Source: Sequoia sempervirens
Lineage: Eukaryota; Streptophyta; Pinopsida; Cupressales; Cupressaceae
Direction: 5' to 3'
Length of the DNA stretch: 64,000 nt
NCBI GenBank assembly: GCA_007258455.2
Contig: VDFB02000002.1
Span: forward strand, 973,283 to 1,037,282
Shown here: positions 1-11,841 of the stretch, piece by piece
How positions within the stretch are numbered: the first letter of the stretch is position 1
How the letters are laid out: every line of letters begins with the position of its first letter
The notes under the pieces: model-generated
The model's input: the letters and a program-made list of their open reading frames with translations, nothing else
The model's database searches: none
Told to the model about the DNA's origin: nothing
Program-made: the position numbers and the translations under genes

Positions 1-1480
1 AAAGAACACCACATTATCACAACTCATACCTTTTGGAACCATGGACGCATGCAAAAAAACAAAAGATAACCTTCAACCACCTTCACAGAAATTGTACAGT
101 CGTTCAACACACTTGCACCTACACATAAGCTTTCCCTTTGCACTCACAACTACCTTCAACAACAACATAAAGCCTCAATATGAAATTGAACAATACATTA
201 TCAATAACTGCACAAATATTCATTTTATTTTCCAAGGACTTTAAAATAGATGTTACATGCACCATCACCACTACACGAAAACCATACAACATTCAATGTT
301 AATCACATTTCACTAGCCTCCTTTACACTTACCTCATTTCATCAAACTCCTCTATCATCATGCCAAAAGCTTGCCACCTTTTACAAGACAGTGGAGACCC
401 AAGTCCAACAGCTTAAACCGACAAGGATAATTTTTTTTTAAACCAAACTATAACCCATCCGCCAAGTTTTCCCCAGTGTTGGACAAGTTAGAAAATGGTG
501 AGGCTAACAAAAATTACAATCAAATTTGACATTTCAAAAGTAACCCAGATGGAGAAATTCACCAAAAACATAGGAGATTAACTATTTTCCAGCCATTCAC
601 ACAAAACAAAAGCCAAAAATGAAACAATATTTCCAACACTCACCCACATGTCAAAACCCACAAAACACATGAAATATTGATTTCAAGATTCACCAAAAAC
701 ACTTGACAGATTAACTATTTTCCAACCATTCACATAGAACCAAGGCCATAAATGGAACAATATAACTAGCAGTCACTGACATGCCAAAACCCACAAAACT
801 ATATAGTCTTTCCAACAACAATCGACAAAATGAAACAATATTTCTTTCAAGAATAGCCTAGATGAGATACAGCTCTTCCCGCTTCCTTCAATAACACCCC
901 TTCCCTCTTGCATCCTCTTTCCTCTATTCTTTCTCCATGACTTGCAAAAGAGCACCACAAAATTATCACAACCCACACCTTTTGGAACCATCAAAACATG
1001 GAAAAAAAAGCAAGATAACCTTCAACCACGTTCAGAGAAATTGCATAGTCATTCAACGCACTTGCACCTTCACAGAAGCTTTCCCTTCACACTCACAACT
1101 ACCTTCAACAACAACATAAAACCTCAGAATGACAGAACAATACGTTATCCATAACTGCACAAACATTTTTTTGTTTTCTGAGGGCTTTAAAACATGTGTT
1201 ACTTGCACCATCACCACTACATGGAAACTATACAACAATCAATGCTAATGACATTTCACTGGCCTCCTCTACACTTCCCTCATTTCACTAGACTCCTCTA
1301 TCATTGCGCCAAATGCCCGCCACCTTTTACATGGCAGAAAATACCTAAGTCTGGTAGCTTAAACTAGCAGAGCTGATGAAAATTCTGACCAAACTATAAC
1401 CCATCCACCAAGTTTTCCCTAGCACCGAAAAAGTCAAAAAACAATGAGGCTGACAAAAATTCTAACCAAAGTTGACACAA
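1..1480. repeat. ~947-bp tandem duplication, truncated by window start
   Basis: Two copies of one sequence are read directly: positions 1-530 recur at about 948-1,476 in the same order, including the blocks around 'accttttggaacca', 'caccatcaccactaca' and 'ccaaactataacccatcc'. The copies differ by many substitutions, so the duplication is old. The spacer (530-948) holds a second, smaller duplication of about 130 bp (557-690 and 691-800, both starting 'ttcaccaaaaaca'). Short frames in this stretch are not conserved between the copies, so I see no gene. It may be part of a longer array or a terminal repeat cut by the window edge. Confidence 0.8.
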
Positions 1481-2400
1481 ATAGCCTATCAGCTAATAAA
1501 TACTAATCCTAATCCATCAAACCTTGTATCTAACTCATTCATCAAGGGATCTCTTACCCAAAGTGACCCATGTGGTGATTGAGTAAGTGAAAGAAGTTGG
1601 GTCCACTTTTATGGAAAGTGTTAAGATTGAAAATAATTTTGATAGGAACAAGTGGTTTATAATCAAGCTCTTAAACCTAAGTTAATACTCATATGAAACA
1701 GGTACTCATTTTTTTAAAATGGGCACCCATTTCTATTTACATCATATTTTACACTCCTTTTTAAAATAGGTATGCATTTTGGAGTGAGTACATGTTTCAT
1801 AAAATTTTAAATTTGAAACCCATGGTTTTCATTTTCTTTTAGACTTGGAAACCCAACCCCCAACCTTAGACTTTCAAGTACAATTTCATGAAAATAAAAA
1901 GAGAAAGAATGACTTTAGAAATATGGTTGACAATTTTTTCAATTGTTTTGACAAAATTAAACCTTATTATAGACATGGTTAAGTCTAGTTTTCATATATG
2001 TAATTCTTTTAATAGTTGGAATTTTTTAGTTAACCAATTTCTTTTAATAGTCCATAAACTTGAAATATTAGGACTTCGTATCTTTTTAACAAATCTTAAT
2101 TTTAATTTTTTGTATAGAAATTATGTCAACAATATAGACATAATTCCTTACATAGTGAAAAAATTAATCATTATGATTAGTTTAGCTCAAATTATATTTT
2201 CCATACATGAGGGGATTTCAAAAATAACAATTCGGGTTAATAAAAAATTAGTTTAAAAACTTATTAAAAATTATTAAAAAATCCTCATCAAACTTTACTA
2301 TAATACATATCTTTCCCCAAAGGAATTAAAAATAATAATTTTATTTAGGTCAAATTATGCTTGATGTACAATTATTGTAAAGAAAAGAAGATATACAAAC
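1481..2400. other. AT-rich stretch without recognisable gene
   Basis: Nothing recognisable is seen here. A 122-codon plus-strand frame (1,888-2,256) is rich in I, L, N and F, as expected of chance frames in AT-rich DNA, and shows no family motif. Confidence 0.6.
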
Positions 2401-2459
2401 TAAAAACTAGGCTATATTCTAAGGAAAGTTTGGTTACTATTGACCTCTTTTGAAGAAAT

Positions 2460-2618
2460 CCAAATTTCCACACATATCGTGAGGGAAATAAATTGGGGGA
2501 TGCACTTGCCAATTTGGGGTGTGAATAGAAGGAATTGGAGATCATAGATGATATTGATGCCATTAAAAAGTACTTGTGGTTGGAAGAGAGAGTAAGATCA
2601 GAGCAATTTTTTCAATGA
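2460..2618 (+). pseudogene. RNase H-like C-terminal relic (LINE-type or related)
   Basis: The plus-strand frame reads HTYREGNKLGDALANLG followed by a stop (2,526-2,528), then stays open in the same frame to about 2,618. The pattern H-x-x-R-E-G-N-x-x-x-D-x-L-A matches the last conserved His/Asp block of plant RNase H domains found at the end of LINE-like elements and in related host-encoded RNase H proteins. Sequence upstream (2,380-2,459) is out of frame or contains stops, so only the C-terminal end survives. It is a decayed fragment; the parent element type is inferred from this single motif. Confidence 0.45.
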
Positions 2619-2959
2619 TTGGCAATTCAAAATGACTTTCAAAGTCTTGTTGTTTATGGTGTTTGTTCAATGGACAATAATTTATGGAAATGAGGTGGTA
2701 GTGGTTCCTTTTCAAGTGGCAAAGAATGTATGAAAATTATTACTTGAAAAGCCATATATGAGGTACACAAAGTCATTAGGAATTGATGATAAGTTAAGGA
2801 GCTGACATCTTCTCATTTTCCAATAAGTCTAATGGAAAATCAGGCTTCCCAACTTGGAAAACACTTAGAAGAGTTGAAGAGAATTAGGAATTGGTCATCA
2901 AGCTTATCGCTTCCCAAATTCACTAAAAAATACTTAGTCAAATTTTCATTAAGTCTATG
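2619..2959. other. Unannotated spacer
   Basis: No gene, repeat or element end is visible. It lies between the RNase H relic and the tandem repeats and might be the tail of the same decayed element. Confidence 0.4.
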
Positions 2960-3650
2960 TAACAGAAGCTAGAAAAGTTGAACAAAATTGAGTATCAGAA
3001 TTTCAAAGATCAGAGGTCAGCTTGTTGGTGTTTGTAGAAGTGAAGGAAGGAGAAGGTAGAAGAGACACCCGATTCCTGACAAACCTAAAGGAAAGTTGGG
3101 CTTCTCATTTCAAAGTTTCAGAGATCGAACATCGGACTTCTCACTTCAGAGTTTCAGAGTTTCAGAAATTGGGCATCAGGCTTTCGAAGCTCAGAGCTTA
3201 GCTTGTTGGATTTCACAGAAGCGAAGGTTGGAAAAGGTAGAGGAGAATCCTGAACCCCAACAAGACTAAAGGTAATAGAAGTTCTTAGTTCAGAGTTTCA
3301 CGTCCAAACTTCATTATGTTTTTAGTCAAAATTTGGCTAAGTTCATAACCAACAGAAGTTAGAAGGTTGAAAAAAATCTAGCATTAGAATTTCAGAGACT
3401 AGAGGTTATCTTGTTGGAGTTCACATAAGTGAAGGACAAGGTAGAAGAGACATCCAACTCTCATCAAACCTAAAGGTAATTCAGGCTTCTCACTTCAGAT
3501 TTTCAATGACTGGGCATTGGACTTCTCACTTCAAATTTTAGAGTTTTGAAGATTGGGCATTTGTCTCTCAAAGATCAGAGGTCATCTTGTTGCAAAGGTT
3601 GGAAAAGATAGAGAATAATTCATATCCTTGACAAGTCTAAAGGGATGTCG
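2960..3650. repeat. Degenerate tandem repeat, unit about 175-215 bp
   Basis: The phrase 'agaggtcagcttgttgg' and close variants occur near 3,013, 3,187, 3,402 and 3,579, each preceded by 'tttcagag/tttcaaag' and followed by 'gaagtgaagg...aaggtagaag'. The spacings are about 174, 215 and 177 bp, so this is a four-unit array with indels. Inner sub-repeats of 'ggcttctcacttcagagtttc' type add a second, shorter periodicity. No open frame runs through it. Confidence 0.7.
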
Positions 3651-3710
3651 AGTAGGTTATGTTAAGGTGGCCTCAGGCATCATAGATGGATGTTAATCTT
3701 TATGCCTTAT

Positions 3711-4610
3711 TGTAAGAGAGGGGGACCAACTACATCAAGGCTCCAGGTCACGAAGAGCCAAGAACAAAGGGTTGTCCTAACTTACCTCACTCTAAAGGAT
3801 GGGGATCAAGAATGAAGAGCACTATGTAGAACTTTTGTCAATCTTCAGACTTGGATCTTAGGTTTGGGCTAGGTGAGCCAATTTTTGGAGTTGGTATTGT
3901 ACCTCAGAAAAATATCTATTCTAGGATGGAAATGTAGTTCTGGGATGATAGTGTGATGCAATGGCGTCTCTCAGGCATGTTGGCATCCATACAACCAAAA
4001 AACAATGAGTACAAAAAAGACTCTAGAAACCTAGCTAAACAACCTAGCTGACTAACTTTAACGAAGGTGACAAGATAATAAAATACAAAAGGTAAATATG
4101 TAAATAATGAAGCAAGTAGATAAAGACTAAAGTGAAAAATATCAACTCATAGAAGCACTAGTTTTCCAACTAGCTCCACACGTACATTCACCTACACATT
4201 AGAAAGAGGGAAAATTGTTGGGACAGTATAGGGGTCTACCTCAGTCAGAACCATATTTTGGTATTTCCACCTCCACAGATAGCCAGAAAGCAATGGATTA
4301 GAATATGTGATAAAGGAAGGAAAAGAAAGCAATGGACACTACAAAACAGTATGCTACTCAATCAAATCACAAAGGAGAGGAGTGAAGCATTACCACCTCC
4401 ACCCAGAAGTCACTAGCCAATGGAGGAGAATGCAGGGTATGGACTTAGTAAATTCATCACAGCCACAACGGTGATGAAGGGAGGTCTTACAAGAGTCCAA
4501 TCCCACACTTCCAAAGTTTCCTCACACTTGGAATGCGGAGTTGATGGAGCTTCAAAGCTGCTAAAATGGAGTGTTAGAATGTTGTTTGAGAGTGAAAGAG
4601 CAAAGTGAAT
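3711..4610. repeat. Dispersed repeat E, copy 1
   Basis: About 900 bp beginning 'tgtaagagagggggacc' is present again at 54,108-55,005 in the same orientation and order, with many substitutions. Shared landmarks include 'cttacctcactctaaaggat', 'aataaaatacaaaaggtaaa' and 'tccacacgtac'. It begins with TGTAAG, which would suit an LTR start, but no matching end, primer site or target duplication could be fixed, so the class stays open. No gene is seen inside. Confidence 0.7.
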
Positions 4611-5069
4611 GTAGTGATAAATTTCTTAGAGAGTTCAAGAGAAATTTCTAGAGCCCCAAATGAAGTCAGAATGGATGAATTTGAAGGTAGAATAAGGAAG
4701 AATTTTCCATTTTTGAGGCCAGTTGGTAAAAGAGGGAAGTTACAATTCAATCCCAATTAGGTGTGTAATTCCTTTGTCAACTTCAAACACATGAATCCAC
4801 TAGGGACGACATCGCACCACACAAACATCTGCATGCTGGCTATGCATCCCTAACAAATATTCTCTCACTGAAGTACATGATAGATTCCAAGTGGAAGGAA
4901 GGAAGGTGGGTGATGTGGAATTTTTCCTTCAGATTTGATTTTCTAAGGATATGGTATGTGAAAGGGGAATTTGCTTAAGGGGTGAAAATTTTCTCCTATA
5001 CATTTTTCCCCTACTTTAGTGAGCACAAATACTGATGAGTGCTTGGTAAATTAGATCAAAAGGTTAGAA
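4611..5069. other. Unannotated stretch right of repeat E
   Basis: No coding frame or element terminus is recognisable. It may belong to the old host element H, whose clearer remains start near 5,070. Confidence 0.4.
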
Positions 5070-5316
5070 ATATATACCTAAACCATCAAGGAAGAATACC
5101 AAAATATGGAAAAATCAAAACTGTAGGGAAAGGAAAGGACTCCACAGGTACTCCTCCTTTGGAGTTTTGAACAAAAGGACTACATAGCTCCACAAAACTA
5201 TAAAGTTTCGCAAAGTACATTGAAGGCTCTTGGACCAATGATGGAAAAATCCCGTAGGATGTAAGCATCTCACGAGCCTACAAACTTGCAAGGAGGCGAC
5301 CCCAAATTTCTCTCTC
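5070..5316. mobile_element. Host element H, left remnant interrupted by F
   Basis: The last ~75 bp (ending 'cccaaatttctctc') is the first unit of a degenerate ~73-bp tandem repeat that resumes beyond element F at 11,842. The text 'gtaagcatctcacgagccta' here pairs with 'gtaagcaccttacgggccta' there. F therefore sits inside this array. Similar wording ('ccctcgcaaggggacggtcaa') appears near 50,210, beyond the G array, which suggests that one old element once ran through all three places. That link is inferred. Confidence 0.5.
5312..5316. other. Target-site duplication of F, left (CTCTC)
   Basis: CTCTC directly precedes the 5' LTR and recurs at 11,837-11,841 directly after the 3' LTR. Confidence 0.8.
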
Positions 5317-5873
5317 CATACCATAGTAAAAGGGGAACTTGCATGATTTTGGGAATAGTTAATGATAAATTGAACTTAATGAGGCCTTGATTTGGTATTG
5401 TGGGGTGTTTTTCACATCCACACTAGGTCTTGGAACCTTTCAATTGCATTTAACAATGTCTTGTAAAGGTGTTGTAAAGGAATTTCATGCTTTTCTAGAC
5501 TTAATACACCCATTCTCCCTTAATTCAACATTATAAAATGTGTTTAATGACATTATCAAATTAATCTAGAAGGCTTGTAAAATAAAATTAATGTTAATCT
5601 AGTGTTGTAATGTGTTTTACACATTCACATTGGATGTTGTGCCTTCCTAGGCTGAGTGGATCCCATTTTAGTGTCATAAAGTGTATTTAATCACACTTTT
5701 GCATTGAATTATGTGTCCCAAGTCCTAATTGACCTTCACATCATCACTAATAGGCCTCTATTACCCCATATTGTGCATCCTGAGGCAATATTTGATGAAA
5801 TTCCTGACATAGTTACCATAAAAAACTTATTTCCTTATTTCCTAGCATCCTAGCTGTCAAATGGGCCCCACTA

Positions 5874-5947
5874 GGACTAATTCACCATTGGTGGTGAATG
5901 AGTCCCTACTAGCTAGGATTGATTCACCCAAGGTGGTGATTGAGTCA
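5874..5947. promoter_or_regulatory. Pair of 13-6-13 dyads in F 5' LTR
   Basis: Dyad one: left arm GGACTAATTCACC (5,874-5,886), 6-nt centre, right arm GGTGAATGAGTCC (5,893-5,905), one mispair. Dyad two: left arm GGATTGATTCACC (5,916-5,928), 6-nt centre, right arm GGTGATTGAGTCA (5,935-5,947). The role is unknown; it could be a protein-binding dyad or an RNA hairpin. Confidence 0.6.
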
Positions 5948-6600
5948 CATTTGGGCCATTTTTAATTTTTGTGTAGGAAATTTTTGAATTTAAGTTTTGT
6001 TTTTCTTCATGTCAACCTTAGGGATCCAATTTATGGGTTAATAAGGCGAATTTCTTATAAAATAAAGTCTTTAAACCCTAATTTATACCTATTAACTCAT
6101 TCACACATCTCTTATCATTCATTCATCATCTATCTTCTCTATTATGTCAAGCAAGTTAGAGTTTCATCATTGCAAGTCATCAAGATAGCCTCCTAGGACA
6201 TTCAAGGGTAGATTCTTCATGTTTTTTTATAGAACTTCAAGATCAAACATCATGGAAAGGTATTTAATTCTTTATTTCATGCTTCATTACATTCTTTCAT
6301 CATTTTGGTTTAATTATTTAAAAGGGTTTTGACGAAGGCAAACCCCCATGCCTTAACATTCAACATTTCTCTCTCTTGTCTTTTGTGTTTATAGATTTCA
6401 ACATCTTAGAGGCTTAGAAACCATTGAATATTTCATTACAATTTTTTTCAATTAATCTCTTCATTGGATAAGGAAAAACATCAACAAAAAGTCATCTTTA
6501 GGCCCAAATTTGACAGTTTCAGAATCAGATACCTAGAGAAGTAGAAAGTGCAGACCGGAGGCTCTTGTTTCCACCTTTGAATCTTTAGAAATTCAAAAAT

Positions 6601-6747
6601 AGAATAATTTTCCATGTGTAGAAAATGAGTCCCACTTCCAAGCCTAATTTTGGTTTTCTGCATTTTTGGATACCCATTTATTTGAAACAGGCTCTAGAAC
6701 AATTTTATAGAACTAGGACTGATTCACCTAGAATGGAAAATGAGTCC
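6601..6747. promoter_or_regulatory. Second pair of 13-6-13 dyads in F 5' LTR
   Basis: A weak dyad at 6,601-6,632 (right arm AGAAAATGAGTCC) and a better one at 6,716-6,747 (GGACTGATTCACC / GGAAAATGAGTCC). They are spaced 115 bp apart, the same as in the F 3' LTR (11,332 and 11,447) and within 1 bp of the K LTR (61,156 and 61,270). Confidence 0.55.
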
Positions 6748-7105
6748 CACCAGGCCTAAAAATCAGGATCAACAACATTTTAGATTTCATTTCCATTCTT
6801 CATCCATATCTCAAGTGCACACTTCCAATTTCACCTATTTTTGTTCAGTTTTGCATTCATTTCTAGGTATTTTTGCATTACACAATGTGTTTTCAAAAAA
6901 GTTGTATTTCTTCAGTTTCCATTCAATAATCAATAGATTTTACTATTTTCTTGCATCTAGATCATTGCATTCAGTCATAATTCCATTATACATTCCTTTA
7001 TTTGAGTGTACCACATCAATTTTAGTGTTCTATCTCTCTCCTTTTAGGTGAAAAACCCTAAGAGTGCAAGAGAAGTCCTTAGAACACCACAAAATCTTTG
7101 GTTTA

Positions 7106-7740
7106 TTTTGGTGAAACTACTTCTCGAACACTTTCTTGTCTAATTTTGGAGTCCTCCATCATAGATCTAGCCTTGCATTGACATTTCATTAGGGTTTACA
7201 TTAGTTAATTTGCATGCTATGTTTCAAAGTTTGCATTCATAGAAAAGCGCATTTAGGCTGCATTTTTGGCATCTAAATTCATTTGCATTTTTTGAAATTC
7301 TGCATTTTTAACTTAGGTTTACATCATAAAACTTAGAAAACATCAAAATCACTTAATTTTTTTGAAAATTATAAAAAAATTCCATACTAGAACTCATTCA
7401 CCACGTTGGGTGAATCAATCCCTTTTCACCCCTGAAACTGACTTAAATAGACATGAAAACCCTATTTTTAAGCTTTTTTTTTCTACCATTAACTATCTAT
7501 ATTAGTGGTCTGAGTTTCTATAACATTCATTTCATCAAATCTACCCTAAATTAGCTCATTGCATGCATGGTTTAAATTTCAAGTTTGCATTCTCTTATTG
7601 TTACATATCATAATCAGTCAATTATCATCTAAAAATTGCATTTCATTTCAGCCTTTTACATTGCATTTTGAGTTAGCATAGATTGTTATTTCAAAATTTT
7701 AGTTTCAATCTTCTCCAAATTTTCAAATAAAAATCTAGTT
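7106..7740 (+). other. F leader between 5' LTR and accessory frame
   Basis: TTTTGGTGAAACTAC follows the LTR directly, where a primer-binding site is expected, but I cannot assign the tRNA. A further 13-6-13 dyad lies at 7,390-7,421 (GAACTCATTCACC / GGTGAATCAATCC). The leader shares 'gcatttaggctgcattttt' with the leader of K near 56,935. No gene is seen. Confidence 0.55.
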
Positions 7741-8832
7741 AACAAGAATTCTATTCCATTCAATGCATTCACTAGTTATGATAGTCTCTTAGCACAAGTG
7801 AGTGAAAATAAAAACTCTTGTCTTAAACTTACACTCCCTCCTATCTCTCCCATTTGTAAGGATGATGTGTTATAAGGGAATAAAAACATAGATAACCATG
7901 ATGATCATAGTTGTACTTCTCTCAATACCTCTCCTTTTAGTGACAAATGTATCTTGGTGAAATAAGGTACAATCATTGAGCATCAATGTGGTCTTGTTTG
8001 TTCTTCTCCTCATTCCCCTTGAGAAGATAGTAGAACAATAAAAGATTAATGCATTACCACCACTTTACCTAGTCTCCATTCATCTCCCAAAACCTCCCCT
8101 ATTTGTGACAATCCTTTCATGAATGATCATGATAAACAGATTTTTGAGGACATGTTGGTATCAAGAAACCCAGTGATTGAGAATTATAGCATTATTTATC
8201 TTCTTCCTAATGTTCCTAAAAATTGGAAGGCTCTATTTGAACAAGAAGATCTAATCATTGGCACAAAATGAAAATCATAGTTGTCCTTCCCTTGATCTTA
8301 CCCCTATTTGTGATGAAGCTTCTTTACAACATCTAACCATGACATGTGATGAACCTCTTGATTGTCACTTTCCTCAAAGGTCTCCTACTATGGTAGATGT
8401 TATGGCACAAGACAATGATATTATGGACAACAATCAAATTTTCCCCTCTCCTAATATCCCTCCTATTGAAGATGATATTATGGTGTTACAATATCCAATC
8501 ACTAAGAATCATGAGAATATTATGTGGAAAAATATCATAGAACAAGACAATTCAACCATGGATAGCTCCCTTACAATGATGACATTATGGAAGAGCCAAT
8601 CCTTGACTATCAAAAACATTTGGATTGTAGTTCTCCTAACAAATCTCCTCTTAGGGATACTATTTTGGTGCAAGAAAATGATATATGGGTACATCAAACC
8701 AAGATCGCCAAGGTTATAAATGTGCATGTGTCCATTAGATCCCCTTTGATCAATGAACCGCATACATACCCCATGGGACATCCAAAGAATCCTCTAATTC
8801 TTTACCCACAATCACATAAGAAACAAACTTAA
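7741..8832 (+). pseudogene. Accessory Asn/Ser/Pro-rich protein of F (homologue of K frame)
   Basis: I do not recognise the family. The frame begins around NKNSIPFNAFTSYDSLLAQ and can be followed with stops and frameshifts through CDEASLQHLTMTCDEPLDC (8,315-8,375) and beyond. Element K encodes the same order of motifs: SYESLLVQEND, NHDNHSCSSPNIS, MAQEN and CDEVTLQNLFMECDQ. Inside the frame a loose unit repeats, roughly 'NHD-HSCSSPNIS-DDI-(L/A)QEN'. There is no zinc knuckle, protease, polymerase or integrase motif. Being kept in two families with different LTRs implies that the protein once mattered to this group of non-autonomous elements. Several in-frame stops show that this copy is dead. 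Confidence 0.5.
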
Positions 8833-10038
8833 CACCAACCCAAACTCATCCTTTACCCACCTAAGAATAATGTTTCATACAAACCAAGTTACAATGTCAT
8901 TTCTCACATATCTAACAAAGTATATACAATCAAATCCAATCAAGCCAAAACTTTGTTTACTTATCAACATAAATAACATTAGTTTCTGCTCCTTGCCATG
9001 CAATAGTTGTAAGATCATAACATACTCACTATTGCATGTTTTGCATCCATTGCAAGGGGTAGCATACCATCATCCATTCTAGGCTCACCCTTGTCTTGCG
9101 CTAAGTGCGGGCAAGGGGTTCAATAGCCTTATCCTTGTATGTCACTTGTCATTGTCTCTTTTGGCTAATTGTTAACCTTTCATGAATGTATAAGATTAAG
9201 CTTGGGATGTGGACGATGTGTCTTAAGATTGAATCGCATGTGGCATACTCCCTTTCTTCATGATGTTGCCTATCAAAAACATATGACTTGGCATAGGGCT
9301 TTTTGAATAAGCTCTCATACCCTTTTCTACTTTAAATAAATTTCACAGAGAATAGTGTGTAGCAACTACTTTAAATTTGGGGCATACATAGACAACATAT
9401 TTGTGTAAATTTCATGGTGTGATTTTTCTTTTTCTTCTGAAGTGTCCTCTTCTTGGTGGTGTCATTAGGTTTGATGCCTTCCAAGAGTGGCCTGATGTGA
9501 ATGAGGCATCCCATGGATAATGATCTGACACCTTAACTTGTCCTCTCTTAGAGACATTAGGCACAATGCTCCCTAAGAAGAAGACCTTACATGAACAAAG
9601 AAAAATACCCTTTTACAAATTCTTTATATATTCAAAAACATTTACAAAAAGAATTGCATTGTGGTGCCTTATCAATGTTATTAGGAGCGTAACTTTGGTA
9701 TGGTTTGTATAATGGGAAGTTGACACACTAGCCTGACTTTCTCATTATACGGTGAGAAGCTGACACACTGGCATGACTTTCTCAGTAAACCACTTCTTTG
9801 GGACATTTCACCCCATGAACGACCCGATGTTCTATGACCCCAAAGTGAGCACATATTTTCCACCCAATTCTTACCATTGTATGATTATGTATCTTGTTGG
9901 TTTGACTTAGGATCTTGGATTCTGGGGGCTTGACTTCCTTCTTGATCTTTTTCATTCTTTGTCATCTTCATCTATACACTTGAATATCTCTTGAATGTCT
10001 ACTTTTGTGTGAGTTTGAAGCAAGTTCATCTTCTCACT
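8833..10038 (+). other. F 3' non-coding region
   Basis: It shares short blocks with the matching part of K: 'gcgggcaaggggtt' and 'tatgtcacttgt' (9,107-9,145), and one copy of the unit 'cctctcttagagacattagg' (9,541) that is multiplied in K. A two-copy ~45-bp repeat ('gacacact-gc-tgactttctca') lies at 9,716-9,795. No open frame is credible. Confidence 0.5.
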
Positions 10039-10053
10039 AAAGTGGGGGATAAA
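10039..10053 (+). other. Polypurine tract of F
   Basis: AAAGTGGGGGATAAA lies directly before the TG of the 3' LTR. The matching tract of K is AAAGTTGGGGCTAAA, also directly before TGTA. This is the expected plus-strand primer for reverse transcription. Confidence 0.75.
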
Positions 10054-11836
10054 TGTACCATAGAAAAAAGGAAACTTTCTTGATTTGTGGAATATTTAAT
10101 GATAAATTGAACTTAATGAGGCCTTGATTTGGTGTTGCAAGGTGTTTTTCACATCCACACTAGGTCTTGGGCCCTTTCAAATGCATTTAACAATGTCTTG
10201 TAAAGGTGTTGTAAAGTGTTGTAAAGGACTTTCATGCTTTTCTAGACTTAATAAACACATTCTCCCTTAATTCAACATTATAAAATGTGTTTAATGACAT
10301 TATCACATCAATCTAGAAGGCTTGTAAAGAAAACTTAATGTTAATATAGTGTTGTAATGTTTTTTACACATTCACATTTGATGTTGTACCTTCCTAGGCT
10401 GAGTGGACCTCATTTTAGTGTTGTAAAGTGTATTTAATCACACTTTCACATTGAATTTTGTGTCCCAAGCCCTAATTGATGTTCACATCATCATTAATAG
10501 GCCCCTATTACCCCATACTGTGCATCTTGAGGAAATATTTGATAAAATACCTAACATAGTCATCATAAAAACCTTATTTCCTTATTTAGCAGCATCCTAG
10601 CATTGTCAAATGGGCCCCACTAGGACTAATTCATCACTTGTGGTGAATGAGTCCCTAATAGGTGGGACTGATTCACCCAAGGTGGGGAATGAGTCCCATT
10701 TTTGCCATTATTTACGTTTGAGCACGAAATTATGTAATTTAAGTTTTGTTTTTCTTCATGTCGACCTTAGGGATCCAATTTACACTTTAATACAGTGAAT
10801 TTCCTATAAAATAAAGTTTCTAAACCCTAATTTATGCGTCTTAACTCATTCATTCATCATCTATATTCTCTATTAAGTAAAGCACATTAGGGTTTCATCA
10901 TTGCAAGTCATCAAGATAGCCTGAGAGGAAATTCAATGGTAGATTCTTCATTTTTTGTTGTAGAAATTCAAGACCAAACATCATGGAAAGGTATTGAATT
11001 CATTGTTTCATGCTTCATTACGTTCTTTCATCATTTTGGTTTAATTACCTAAATAGGGTTTGACCAAAGCAAACCCCCATGCCCTAACATTCAACATTTC
11101 TCTCTCTTGTCTTGTGTGTTTGCAAATTTAGACATCTTAGAGGCTTAGAAACCATTGAAGATTGCATTGAAAATTTTTTCAAGTCATCTATTCATTCGAT
11201 AAGGCAAATAATCAACAAAAGGTCATCTTCAGGCCCGAATTTGATAGTTTTAGAACCAAACACCTGGACAAGCCAAAAGTGTACAAAAAAGCCTCTTGTT
11301 TCCACCTTTGAATCTTCAAAAATTCAAAAGTGGGCTCATTCTCCATGGGTAGAAAATGAGTCCCACTTCCAGGCCTAATTTTGGTTTTTTGCATTTTTGG
11401 ATACCCATTTGTCTGAAACAGGCTCTAGAATAGTTTTACAAAATAGGGACTGATTCATCCAGAATGGTGAATGAGTCCCACCAGTCCTAACAATTAGGAT
11501 CAATAGAATTCTAGATGTCATTTCTAGTCTTCATCCATATCTCAGGTGCACACTTCCAATTTCATCCGTTTCTATTCAATTTTGCATTCATGTCTAGGTA
11601 TTTTTGCATTACACAATGTGTTTTCAAACAAGTTGTATTTCTTCTATTTGCATTCAATAATCAGTAGGTTTTAGTATTTTTTTACATCTAGATCATTTCA
11701 TTTAGTCATAATTTCATCATGCATTCCTTTATTTGAGTGAATCACATCAATTTTAGTGTTCTATCTCTCTCCTTTTAGGTGAACAACCCTAAGAGTGCAA
11801 GAGAAGTCCTTAGAACACCACAAAACCTTTGGTTCA
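10054..11836 (+). repeat. 3' LTR of element F
   Basis: TGTACCATAG...GGTTCA, collinear with the 5' LTR. It carries the four dyads at 10,623-10,654, 10,665-10,696, 11,332-11,363 and 11,447-11,478; their arms are better preserved here (for example GGACTGATTCATC / GGTGAATGAGTCC). CTCTC follows directly. Confidence 0.85.
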
Positions 11837-11841
11837 CTCTC

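Larger units (their letters stand above)
5317..7105 (+). repeat. 5' LTR of element F
   Basis: It is collinear with 10,054-11,836 from 'taccatag' to 'ctttggttta', with scattered substitutions and small indels. The terminal TG and CA are mutated to CA and TA here. It contains four ~32-nt dyads (5,874-5,905, 5,916-5,947, 6,601-6,632, 6,716-6,747). No coding frame is conserved between the two LTRs. A 5' leader-like 'aaaccctaa' and 'aaccctaagagtg' occur near 6,072 and 7,050. Confidence 0.85.
5317..11836 (+). mobile_element. Non-autonomous LTR retrotransposon F, complete
   Basis: Two direct repeats of 1.79 kb (5,317-7,105 and 10,054-11,836) bound a 2.95-kb interior. The 5-bp duplication CTCTC is present at 5,312-5,316 and 11,837-11,841. 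The 3' LTR starts TGTACCATAG and ends GGTTCA; the 5' copy has decayed to CATACC...GGTTTA. A purine-rich tract (AAAGTGGGGGATAAA) precedes the 3' LTR. The interior has no protease, reverse transcriptase or integrase motif; it holds a decayed accessory frame shared with element K and long non-coding stretches. It would need enzymes in trans, so it fits the LARD type of non-autonomous element. The plus orientation follows from the polypurine tract and the accessory frame. Confidence 0.85.

Noticed and set aside
41..441. Small plus-strand frames at the window start as genes.
   Set aside because: The duplicated copy 947 bp downstream has different frames and stops.
1888..2256. 122-codon plus-strand frame as a gene.
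   Set aside because: Composition is that of AT-rich noise, no motif, no neighbour or conserved copy in the window.
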